64,000 bases of DNA from Alentia gelatinosa (Eukaryota; Annelida; Polychaeta; Phyllodocida; Polynoidae), in NCBI GenBank assembly GCA_950022655.1, contig OX465588.1, positions 24,786,527 through 24,850,526 on the forward strand. Reading direction: 5' to 3'. This document shows positions 36,595 to 49,615 of this stretch, one piece after another. Positions within the stretch are counted from its first letter, which is position 1. Each line of letters opens with the position of its first letter. A model generated the notes under the pieces. The model saw nothing but the letters and a program-made list of their open reading frames with translations. It was not told the origin of the DNA and did not search any database. The position numbers and the translations under genes were made by a program.

Positions 36595-36617
36595 CTAATT
36601 CCCGTCATACAGGAGGC
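36595..36617 (-). CDS. SLC28 exon 13: 23-nt terminal coding exon
   Basis: Acceptor TTTCTCCTTTACAG is followed by GC CTC CTG TAT GAC GGG AAT TAG, finishing the split Gly and adding LLYDGN before the stop. Animal CNTs continue AGxLY at this point, so the fit is good, and it is the only in-phase solution I found. The tail is very short compared with mammalian CNTs. Confidence 0.75.
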
Positions 36618-39600
36618 CTGTAAAGGAGAAATTACATATGAATATGTCCTAAACATAGCCCTGTTTAAGATATATATGGTCGGTTAATTGGTATTTAGTA
36701 GTATTTTATCTTTTATTAGATATATTACTGTTCTTTCAGGAAACACCAATGGCCTAAAGAGGCGTTGCTCTGAAGTCTATAAACATGTTTAGCGAAGCCT
36801 GTATTAAAGTGTTTTGATGATAAAGAATTAGTTTAGAAATATTTTCTTATTTGATTAGTGAGGTTCGCTACATGCAATAGTTACGGTCTTCCACATACCC
36901 AATACTCCGTTACCCACTACCGGGTATTTTGTAGTAAACATAAATAACAATATAATTAAAGGATACGTCACAATACAATACAAATATAAACTTGTATCTT
37001 ACTTATGGTATATTTTTTCATTCTACTAAAGTTTGACGTAATCTACCTCCGGTTGTTTAGAAAAAGATGTGGTCGTGACAGTGGTATGTGTAAGATATAT
37101 CTCAGACGCCTCGTTTAACAACCCTTGTATATTACTTATGTATTAACTTGTATATTACGTTCGGATGACTAGTAATAGACCACTCGACGGTGATGTAGTA
37201 TTACAATGCGATGGGTTTTTCTTCTTCTTTTTTTTCATGTAAAGAGAAATATGATAACACATGATAAACATAATAAGTCCCGACCACACTGTCGTACATA
37301 TGGTACAACAACGACCGCACCGTACTTAGCTGACCTACCTGCCGCACATGCATTCATGAAGCAGACAATGTTGCCCGTGATCATGGCTCTTACTGCGATT
37401 CTTGCAATGACGGGTTTTTGTTTTTCTGACATGGACCCGAGCGCCCCCATCACCATGCCGATAGAGGAGACGTTAGCGAAGCCACACAGAGCATACGTAG
37501 CAATGACCACTGATCGTGCCTGTATTGGTGTTTCAAAAAGCATACAAACAACACCTTAATAGCGGAACGATTATCTTGTCATTGACAAGAAAGTTCTTAG
37601 GAAAGGAAAAAGTTACATAGATTATATCGAAGGATTATTGTATATATATGATTGAGAGAACACAAGAAAATAGCCTCTCTCAAAGGCACCAACGATGCTC
37701 CTGGAAATATTTTCCGTAAGACGAGTGCGAGAGCGAGATTAGTTGAAGGGGAAGTTTCGACAGAATGCAAAAGATTCAAGACATAAGACACCTGTATACT
37801 AGGCATAATGCCAATGACGCGACAAATGCAAAGGTATGCTACATTCAAAAGAAACACTCTTGAAACTGTGGAATCCACTGGCTACCAATACATAAATGTT
37901 ACTAACGAAATAAGCCTAAGGAAATGTTCAAGTATATGAATTGATGCTAGGAAATTTTTATGTATCTGACGAAATATCACTATCAGATTTCTAGATAAAT
38001 GTTAATAGAAATAAAATGGTGTTTATGTGTTATGATGAGAAAAAAAAATACATGTATCAACATATCTGTCCTGTGAGTCCAAGCGGCATTGTTTCTCGTC
38101 AATAAATAACTATGCCTAAGCCTTTATTCCACGAGAGTCAGCGATATGCAAATTGATACAAATTCAGAATGTGTATACACTTACGGCTATAACTCCACCT
38201 TCGAGCACCTTCCCCGTGGCGTCTAACACGATATCGCCGTTGACCCAGGTGAAGTTTCCGACGCCACTGCCGAGGTATGCATCAAGCTCCTTCTGGTTGT
38301 CGATCAGTTCGCCAAGCTTTGTGTAAGCCACGAACTCGTTGAGGAATGTCTTGTAGCCGATCAGCTCTGCCACTTTGCGGCAGTCGTCGCTAGCCACACC
38401 CATGACAAAGGCAAACGGCCACAATACGTATGAGCAGATCAACTGGAGAAGACACGGGAAGTGTTTTAAAAGTACGTGCATCTTTATTATCTAATAGTGC
38501 TCGAGATAGGTTCGGTTGCTGCAACAGTTTATCATCTCTATTCTAATTTCTGCAGTAGTCCCTGGGCCTATCTGAAAACGGGGCTTGTTTAAGGAGTTGG
38601 TCCCCCCCCCCTTCCCCGAAACATTTGTTTTGATGTTTTATCTTGTAAATCCATCCGTCTAGTTAACATATCCACTTGTTGTCACCCTGACAAAGCAATA
38701 TTCTGATTCTGTTTGCTGTTCTGAGTCCGGAAAGGATCAGAATATAGAGTCCAATACCAAAGTTTGATCTAAAGGGTCATTGTAATTCTTATTAGAACAC
38801 AGAACTAAGTACACAGAAATATAAGCGCTCAGGCATTTTGACGGTAGGTCTTTTCAAAAGCTATTGTCATGGTTATCCGACCACTTGCCAGAACAACTTC
38901 AAGTGGAATTGTTAACTAGAAGGATGGATCTACAAGATAACATAATACTGTTTTCAGGGGGAAGCGGAAATGAAGATTTGGGGTCTTGGCCCAGGGACTA
39001 CAGTGCCGATTATCCTTTAGCGTGATGCATTTATGTAAATTGGGACGTTACAATGAAACTTGATTTTTGAAAGATATATCTTTTTTCAGATTGGTTATCA
39101 TATACTTTTCCCAAACGTAATACACCTATAATACATTAATGATAGCCAGTTATCTCGTCTCAAATATTTCCTTTTATTCATCCACTTAATGTAGTTCCCC
39201 TAATATCACTTGAAGGTTTGTGTATAATACTCGTGGTAACTGTAAATGAGATAGAAACCCTTTCATTTCGAATTATCTTTATCCCCAGACAGGACTCACC
39301 TGAAATGAGAGGTCTGGGTAGTCCGGAGGGGAAAGTCCCACCCTGTTTCCGAGCCATGCTAGCGTGGCGTTCACAAATGCCAGTAGAGCCATGAATGCAA
39401 TGAGGTTAGCGGCAATATTGGCCACCAAAGAGATAGAAGCAGACGCGCCTGCCGACGCAGCCTCGATCATATTTTTCTGTGGCCTGAATCAGTGAAAAAT
39501 ATTTGGAGTGTGACATAGTAAGAGGTAGCGCGATTTCACAATGCCGACCAAATCACAATTCTAGTATTTGATTTTGCTCAAAGGAACAAATATTTGAAGG

Positions 39601-42600
39601 TTTGCTCGGTATTGCCCTTTCTATTTCTAACGAACTTGATGACCACCTTGGAGCCAATTAGTAGAAGAATAGAAATGTCATTTTCTTCTGGATTTAGCCC
39701 GAAATTCAGCGACATGTTCCATTACTGCCAGATGATTTAGAGATTCTGGTGGATTTAGCACTTAACCTTTATCAAAATCAACTCTTCTATATGCAGTATA
39801 TGATCAAATGTTTGATCATAAATGTTGAACATTATATTGATATTAGAATTATTCTGTTTAATACTAATCCGTCCGTGAATAGACACTGCGAGTATTCACC
39901 GAATGGCCGTCCGTTAGATAAGTGTTTGTCCGTGGTGATTTTCTAAGCTAAAAGTGTTGAAGTTTTTTTTATTCCGAGCGCCACACATGGTTTTCAGAAT
40001 TTCTTTTTTTAGTTGTTATTTATACTGGAGAGACTGTCTATGAGCATTAGTTTCTATCTTCCAATAACTCCAGAATTTCAGAATTTCTTTTTTTAGTTGT
40101 TTTTTATACTGGAGAGACTGTCAAGGAGCATTAGTCCATATCTTCCGACAACTCCAGTACTGGTACTTGAAAAACAGAGACTCACGGTTTCTCCATTGTG
40201 AAAGGCTTGTCATCCTTCTTTTTCCTCTTGGTCTCGGGGTAGGAGAGTTTAGACATGGCTAACGCAGCAGGCGCCGCCATCACCGACGCCGTGATCAGGT
40301 GATTGGGCTGCACCTGGCGGCAGAGATGACAGGAAATCGTTTATGACAGCGAGCATCAGGCAGTATCTCCCCCCGGTATTTCTCTCCATGGGCTTAACGT
40401 TAGGAACTCATACTCCACGGCCGTGAAGGTAATGTACCAAAAACTCAATGGCTAATTGGGTGATACATTTTATTAATCAATGATGTTATACGGAGTAATC
40501 TACTCAACTTTGCTTTGTGATTTACCTCATTGTCAAACTGGGTGGAGTACGGACCAAGTTATTTTCATCTCGTGAGTTTCTTTCTAAAAACGCGGCGATG
40601 TATAACTCATATCACATCACCGATCGAAGCCTAAAACCACAAAGTGGCGATATCGTCAGAAACCTATATTATAAATGTCACTTGATTGCCTAAGACTCGT
40701 ACACAAAATGTTGGATATTCCCCCTTTTGTAGTATTCCGTTGGAATAAGAAGGTGGGGAGCGGAACCTTAAGGCGATGAGTCTTGGCCAATGAGAGATGA
40801 AACACACTGAAAACGAAACACAGCAGATATGAAGGCAAAGGGCTCGGATACAGAGACTGAGGCCATTCCAGGTCTGTGCCTTGTGCGAATCCAAGCGGTC
40901 TGTGAAGAGACTGATTTTAACCCTAGTGAGTAGCATTGGTACTACAATCTATGGCACATATTTCCCCACTCTCCCAGCAGAGATCCTGCGCTCTACTGGT
41001 TGCTTGTATCTCTGCCTCAACCTGCCTGTTTGGGCTCAAATCTGGCCCATACGCCAGTTTTTGAAATATCCTAAATTCTGAGAGATTCGTGGGGTATTTT
41101 GTGTTCTACATGTAAATAGAGATGAACACATCTATATGGTAAATAAAATACTCTCATTTCTATTATTATTACTTATGTCAAACCAGACACAGTCTCTGGT
41201 ATTACTTTCTACAGTGGAAAGCACCTCATGTGTTGCAGGGCTTTGTTTTGTCAACAATGTCCATGTGCTCCTCTGAAGGGGCAGTCTAATCAACTGTGAA
41301 TTCCCATTATAAAATGAGTCTGAAAAAAAGCTGGATTGTCTGTGTCTCCTTTAGCAATTCCCATACTCATGATATGTGAGTTGTTTGACGTGTGCAACTT
41401 CTGACAGTTGCCTTGTTTTGAATCTGAAATGTTCGCTGGTCTTCCCTGTCTTTAGTGGATACCCAGGGAACAGGCTTTGGGTTGGTGCAGAGACTAAGCC
41501 AGCGCTAGCGCCGCAAAGGATCTGGGGGGAGAGTGATATCTCCCTATTGGTTGAATATAGTTCTGAGATGTTAACTGCCGTCCACAAATAATTGAATTTT
41601 CGTGTACTTCAAATTCGAAATTTCGCAAGTCTCGAAATGCTGGTCTCAAGTGAAGGGGATTAGAAAGTTATAATATTAGAATTTGCTTACAGCGTTGGTA
41701 TAAGAGATAAAGCACATCTGAGAAGAACCACAAAAATCCAACAGGTTTGAGTTTGTCTCACATTAGAAAATTAACTATATACTGCATGCCATTCGTATCA
41801 AATGGAGACTGTCCACTTTATTAAACGAGAATGCGTTTTTACACGTTCACCTCCTTTCTCCATCGATGTTCTTGTCAGTTTTCATCAATTCTTTCGTCCT
41901 ATAGTAAATAAACACACTCACCCCTAACAAGATGTAAGTAGCCATGACAGAGCCAGCGATGGTGGCGAATCCGCCTGTCATGACAGCATGGAGTTCCGAG
42001 GCCGTCATGTCTTCAATGAGCGGTCTGATTAACAAGGGCGCCTCCGTCTGAAATGAAAACAGTTCTATATCTGTTATATAATATGTATAGTGTGTTGAAT
42101 ACTATATAGAGTGGCAGGACGTGACAATATCCTGTGATTTCGCCAGGCGCTTTACACCGATATCAGAATACCATTACCTAATCAGAAATGCCATTACCTA
42201 ATTAGAAACGCCCTTTAATGATAATGTCTCCTGAAATCGTTTTCACAATTGGATTGAATTGAGACATATATTTCCTAGATTTCCTTTTAATCTATACAAC
42301 TGAATATCAACCACTCAGATTCTAGTTATCATTCATGAATGTATGCCATGTCGATAACATTTATATTCTGTATTCATGTGCCTAGAGTTAAATAAACCTG
42401 CTAATGTATTTTCTTCTTATAGATAGTGGAAACATATGATACGAGGAAAATATTAAGCGGAACCGGAACCTGAATGTAAAGACATCACTTTTAGGCATTC
42501 TTCGAAAGTAATAGTTTTTGATCATTTTACTCGTGGATATTTATAATTAGTAGGGTCGGGTATTTCATAAAATATATATAAGATACACACTCACAGATTT

Positions 42601-45600
42601 TATGTTAATATATGTTAATATTACAAAAAAAATATTATAAATTAGGTCTAGGTGGGTAAGCTGTTATACACACATGTATGTATGTGATTGGTATTGGATC
42701 GAGAGTGTATGCTTGAAGGGCTGTGGCCATACGATGATTGGTAAAGAGTTCTTGTCAGAGTAATGTTGAGCCTTCTATTCCCTCCTGCTAGATACGTCTT
42801 CTCCAAGAAATATATCTTAGATATATCTTATCCAGAATGTTCAGTATAGATTGCTTTAAAATCTAAAAGACGAAACTCATAGCCAATACTGAAGGCAGTG
42901 GTGAGTAGCGTGGTGGTGACTTTCTCTGCCTCTCACCTGGCCGATGAAGATGTTGCCGGCGGCATTGACGGACTCTGCGGCCGTCGTGCCCAGCGTGACC
43001 TGCATGACCCAGGCCAGTTTGAGGATGACCAGCTGCATCACTCCGAGGTAGTACAGGATGGAGATGGTCGTCGAGAAGAAGATGACCACTGGTAATACCT
43101 AAAAACGATGCTATTATTTTCTTTATTTTTTTATTTTTTTATTGTGGAGAATATTTTATTTTCAACTAGTCATGAAAATCAGGTTTCAATGTGACTTGTA
43201 ACTTCAGAATTAGAAACGAATTGTACAGGATATATACACACAACTATTCTAGCAGCCATAAAGAATCAGATACATTTCTAAATGATATAGGGTTGTCATG
43301 CACTGGTAAATTAATCTACCCTGTTTCTACAGATTTTCGAAATACATGTGTCACATCTCACCCGTGGAATATTATTATTTCTCCCCATTTTCATTTCTAT
43401 TATTTAGAATTCAAAAGTATGATGTTACACCTACATTCTGGAAAATTTCAAGTTAATTGCTAAAATATTTCCTTTTGAAAAACAACTATATAAATTTCCA
43501 GCAAATGATGCCTTAAGGCATCGTCCGCCCTTAAAGGGTTAAATATATGATACGCGGGCCGTTTTTGTTTTTTGTCTTTTCTTATCATTGTAACTCAACA
43601 GGTATCTAGCAGTTGCGTTGCATTGCCATGCGTTGACAGGTGCAGAGACACAAAAGATAGTTTACACAATATCGCCATTTCTAACCTGTGGATCAATCAA
43701 CTGTAAGGGAGGGTATTTATGAAGCCTAACACGTTTTTGTATGTGATCGCCAGTAACATGATAGGAAAGTGACTGCCGCTTGGTATATCTACTGGCAAAT
43801 ACATGTCTCCTATCACAGCCTTGTTAGAGTTCTCGAGCATGCCTTGAAAACTGTACACTCTTGTGTCGATGGGAAAAGAATTTAAATTTTAGATAGAAAA
43901 AACAATAACACAAAGGAGGACCTCTTTCCTTATAGAATTAGAAAGGTAATTTCTAAATGCTAATCAAGTAGTATCGTGTTTACTTTTTTTAAACAATTTT
44001 CATGAATACCTATAGCCTACTGGGAAGAGGACTTCTAGTGGCGGCTTCTGCTTCTTCTATTGCACTACATATTACGCCGGGCCATACAACAGAATTTAAG
44101 TTGATATATATATATTCAGCATCTACAATATGGCTAATATAATCAAAAAGGAATCCCCGAAGAATTGGGAGAAACATGTCTTGTTTTACTTCTTCAAATT
44201 GTAAAGAACTGACGCAAACGTAACGTTATATTCTATTAAAATACTGAATGATGTAATTCATAATGTACTATCATTCAGCAAATACTGACTTATTTTAAAG
44301 GCAAACCTTATTGGCGTCTGATTCTGTCTTACCGAACAAACTTTGATATCATTAAACATTAGCCCTTGTACGAGGTAAAAAAATGGTCTTCATGTGTATA
44401 CACGATCTTAGATTATCAAACGAGTCTCTGGATCCCTCATTTCTATGGACGTGGAACTCAGAGACCCTGACACCCAGCCATTTGAAAGCCTGATGGAATA
44501 AATCAAGTCATCATAAACTATCATTCAGGAAAAACTGACTTACCTTAAAGGCGAACGGGTGGTCTTCATACTTGACGCCGAATACAAACTCGGATCCCTC
44601 ATCTGTATGTACTAGAAACTCAGAGACCCTGTCACCGAGCCATTTGAAAGCCTGATGGAAAAAATTAACACAAATGGTTAGTTCAGTATATGGGCGCTCT
44701 TACCTCTCAGGACTATCGCGTCAAGTCAATACTCTAGAGACATTTCTTGATCTCAACCCCACCCTCTAAAGCGGGATTCACTCGTAGGGACTAATGTACC
44801 TGAGACGGGTATACTAAACACCTTATCCCAGTCTCAGCCAATTATCCTGTTGTAATAAGAATCCCAGCCCAATGTGTCGGTTTTTGTTTTTCATGATTTA
44901 AAGATAATTTAGCAAATTTGATTCTCATAAAAGGATACACCTGGTAGGTAGTCTCAGACATTTTCCGAATGAACACTTACTCTGGGTCTCAAGTACCCTT
45001 GAGCTTAGGTGTGTGAATGAAATATAATCCAGCCTGTGGCTTGCTATTGGCTATTATCTCACCCCTGGAATAAATGTCCATAGGCTTAACATTGGGAACC
45101 CGTTCTCCATGCCCCTAGAAGTATTGCAGTCCGTTCTCCGTGCTATATATCCTGTGTGTTGTCCATTCTTTTAGTGTGTACAGGGGTGAGCTAAATACAG
45201 AAAGCAACTTGTTTTGGCCAAAGAAGTCATTCTCCAACTCGTTTGAGTGCTATGTGCTATTCCCTCGGCTGTCGCCTTGTTCATATCACACTGCATAAAA
45301 CTCGTGGAGAACGACGACTTTGACCAAAACTTGTTGGTTTCCTTAGTTGGTTGTGTACTTAGTCAGCGACTCAGCAGTGGGTCAATTTGTCTCACCAAAA
45401 TGCCCCTATAAAGGTTAAACGTGTTTAAACTCAAAATCTCTTGAAAGTATGTACCCGTGAAACGGGATTCACACGGTGGGATTCATGTACCTCACAGGCC
45501 GTTTGTCTGAGACAAATCCTGTTGAGATTTGGTACTGGAACACAATCTCCTCGTGTGAATGACAGGCTTTCATTTTGCTGAGACAACTTTTTTCTCTTGC

Positions 45601-48600
45601 AATTGTCGGCGACAATCGCCCCTAACAAGGAACAGAATCTCATGAGATTTTGACTTTAAACAGGTTTAAAATTTAGAGGGACATTTTGGTGAGACAAATG
45701 TATTTCACACGTTCTCCCCCAATCTGTGAGTCTCAGCGGTCTCAAATAACACCTATTCACACGGGGAAGTACCCTGAGTCGGCGACTGTGTGCCCTGTGT
45801 ACCCTGTGTACCCTGTGTAGGGGTGTAGGGTTGAGACTATGTACCTGTTAAATCTTCTCATGTGAATTGAATCCGCCATGTTCCCCTGAGACTGTAGAAC
45901 ACCCCAATCTGTGAAACTTTGTTCCCAGTTGGAAATAGTAGCCGACTGGTGCAAAGGTGTGAAGTACACCAGTCTCAGGTCCATTTGTCCGACCGTGTGA
46001 ATCCCATTTTAGGGATAATCGTTGCCGACACTGCAGTGGGAACTTGTCTCAGGGAAATGGAACCTTCCATTCTGAAGAAGAGATTGTGTTCCGGTAAAGA
46101 ATCTCAGTAGGATCTGTCTCGGACAAATGCCCTGTGAGGTACATGCATGATTCCCACCATCCGAATTCCACTTTACCTTTTAAAGAATTCTTTTATAGAA
46201 TTCAACCCTGGTCGAACTCTCTCTTAATCTTACGATACTTTGAATCGTCGCAATACAAGTAACACTCTATCAGTCATAGACTCCAGGATTCAACTCGGTT
46301 AACATTGATATACCGTGCTCGCAATTAATCATTATTTACCTCAAAGCCCCAAGTTGTCTTGAGAATGAGGAGAGCAAAAACGAATTGGATCCCTAGACCC
46401 CAACAAACAGGTCGCCAGCGAACCTGCAGATGGAAAGACATCTTATTCCCGTGATTGAAGCGAAATGAGGAAAACATGGTCGTATAAAACACTGCTTTCT
46501 AAGAATCGTAATGCCCCAGTCACACTGGCGTAAAATTTGGCGTTTCTTCTACGTATTTTAATTGGTGGGGACCACGTATTAGCTACGGATTTGGAACTTA
46601 TCTTTTTGCTTTTCTTTAACGTTTTAGTACGCTTCTCAACGTTCATCAACGTTTATTTACGCTTCTGTACGTATCATGGCGTTTTTCGGCGCATTCTGAC
46701 TTTCCTTTACGTATCTCCGCGTTTTGCGGCGTTTTGCGATGTATTTTTAGATTTTGAAATGTGTAGACGAATGTAGACGTGCGTACACGGAAAAACGCCG
46801 TTTTTTACGCCAGTGTGACTTGGTTCAACATTAACAGAGTTAAGAGTTTCTGTCAGTCTTCAGGTTCTACAGAAAAGACGTGCTGTGAGACAAATTTCAT
46901 TATAAAAGAAAACCAGGCGGAATATCAAAGGAACTGGAAGACTTGATAGTAGCTAATCCGTTAATACAACTGATAATCAATGACTTTCATGTAATATATA
47001 AACGCTTCAATTAGTTTATTAAGACAGATGACTTAATTATTCCATTATTCTATATTGATATATAAAGAGAGGGATGTAATTGAGCAATGTAACTAGGAAT
47101 TATGCTAACTATTTTTTTTCTCAAAATTCATAGAAACATGGTAATTGTTCTTGTAGCCTGAGGCAATACCTACCTTTCCTGGATTGGCAGAAAATACAAA
47201 CAGCAGGGCGATATATAGTACAAACCCGACAATAGAGATAAGGTTTTGTGGTCGCTGAAGCCCAACGTCCACAACGATAAACGCAATCACGAAAATACTA
47301 AAGGCAGCAATGAACGTCCTGTGTGGAAAACAGATCATAGTATTTCTGTTGTCACGGCCAGTAAATTAATCCAAAAGGAAAAAATCTCTTTCGATTGTAA
47401 TCCTTTCTAAGCACTTGCTACTTAACTTACTGAATATTTTATGATTAGCCTTAATATCCCGCTATATTTTTCTATTATCGGTTTATTGAACAGACACTTA
47501 TGCTACCCTCTTTCTAGTCGCGTTTGACATTCTTATGCCAAGTTGTTATTTCCGCGGTCTTATTCATCTTCATGAACTTAAACATTAAACGAGATAGTTA
47601 AATCCAGAATACAAAAACTAAAACGGAAATCCGAAATGTTTGGAGTTAGAAAAGAGGGAACGAATGATAATGATAGAACATATACAAAAGCTTACCATTT
47701 AAAGTAGATAAACCTGAGGCTAATGAAGCCAACTATTGGTTGTGTGACTTTCTCACTGAAAGATGGACCACAGGTTCGTTGGAAGAGTGATACACAGCAT
47801 ATAAACACGGCGAAACACGTCAGCCATAGAAGTCTGATCTGATCCTCGTTGCCCAGCCTGCAACAGCAATACGTAATAAGATAAAGAAAAACAGTTAAAG
47901 AGAACAGGAGTCAAATATAGTTGAAAACACCAATAGGTTTAAAAACACAAATTCTATCAAACAGGTTCAATATTAAAATCTCACAACCCCCATTGTTCAG
48001 TGCAGTGGCGGGACGGCAGAACCAACCAGATCAATCTTTGCAATACATTTGGGGATTTCACCAATCAAATCAGTCGTCATGAGCTTTTGTTTTCGTTAGG
48101 AGAATTTGCCAGCGACAATTCCCGCTCTTTGTAGGTGCTAAGAAATTGTATATGTCAAAAATGATGAGAAGTGAACACATCATTAATTTCAACAGTGATT
48201 CGGTCCAATAATAGGATCTGTTGTGAAGTATAGAGGAAAGGGATCAGACGTTATGAAGCCAGGAGCTTGATAAGATTTAGTCGAAACCGAACGAGAGTTA
48301 GACTTGACAATGATTATGCCACGACGGGAAGGTCGGGTATTACTACACGAGGCGTAGCCGAGTGTAGTGAGGAACAGACCTGACCAGAGTGGCATAGACA
48401 TTGACAAGTCTAACTCGAGTTCGGTTTCGTATTTATCCTACCTCGTCTATGCCTTTGCCTTTTACTGAAAGATAATATTGAGTCAATGACCAACAGAACT
48501 TTTTTTCATAGTAGCTGACATCCTGCTCTCTGATTGGTCAATATTGTTATTACTCTAGTGGCATAAAAAACACTTTATGTCACGACCTGCCACATAAAAT

Positions 48601-49558
48601 CTCCCTATGTTAAGTCTATGGCGGTTTTTTATTAGGGGTAGGATAATGTCCTTTATCAGCAACTGGCCATTGGATTTCTCTAACGCCTCATGTGATCTAC
48701 TTGTTTTTCGACTCATTTACAATTTTATGTCACTTAATGCTTCTTATTCAACACAGTAGTCATAGGGTGGTATATCTATTCGATTAAGCTAGAAATCAGT
48801 ACGGTATCTACACGAATATAACTATTGATAATTTAGAAAGGCGGCATAGTGAGATGCAAGCTAGATTAAATGTTAACGAATGACGATAATGTTCCTATCT
48901 AATACTTATGGGATAAACAAAAGATAAGAATTAGATGGTGAGGATAGTACAAACACTGAAACAGTCAAGAGAAAGACAGCTGTATGGGTGCTTTGTGTAT
49001 AATAACCATTCTTTATACACAAGATGTATCAACATTAGAGCAAATGCATAACACACCATTTAGGTTGATAATTTCCGCAACACCTACCCTCTTGACATGG
49101 CGTAACCGAAGTAGACGGCATATGCAGCTATGGTTGCGCATCCCACCACAAGTTTGATGTTTTGTCCATGTTTGGACAGGAATGCCTCCATGCTCTTCTG
49201 GCCCTCCTGGACCTTGGCGAGACAAGCCCCTTGTTGCTCATCTTCGTCCGCCGAGTCGTCATCGTCTTTACTCTTCTCATTGTCCGCTGCCTCCATTTCG
49301 TGTAACTTGTGGGCGTCCGCCAGAGGAACGTTGAAGTACTTGCCAGATCCCGGTTTGTCCACCTGAGCTTCAACTTGCCAGTTGCCTGAGGACTAGAAAT
49401 ATCGCTAAGATATTGAGGTTATCGATATTGACATCGGATCTGCAAAGATTCGTCTGTGATGCAAGGCATATATAAGCACTTCTTTTCCATGCACCACTCA
49501 ACCATGCTGACACAACTGCTACATGCTAGGTTTAGAGACTCTGACTCTGGTGGAGGCT

Positions 49559-49615
<57 letters not shown>

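Noticed and set aside
39300..39477. Acceptor CCACAG next to AAAAATATG for SLC28 exon 10
   Set aside because: It breaks the phase with exon 9; the acceptor seven bases upstream restores frame and has a better pyrimidine tract.
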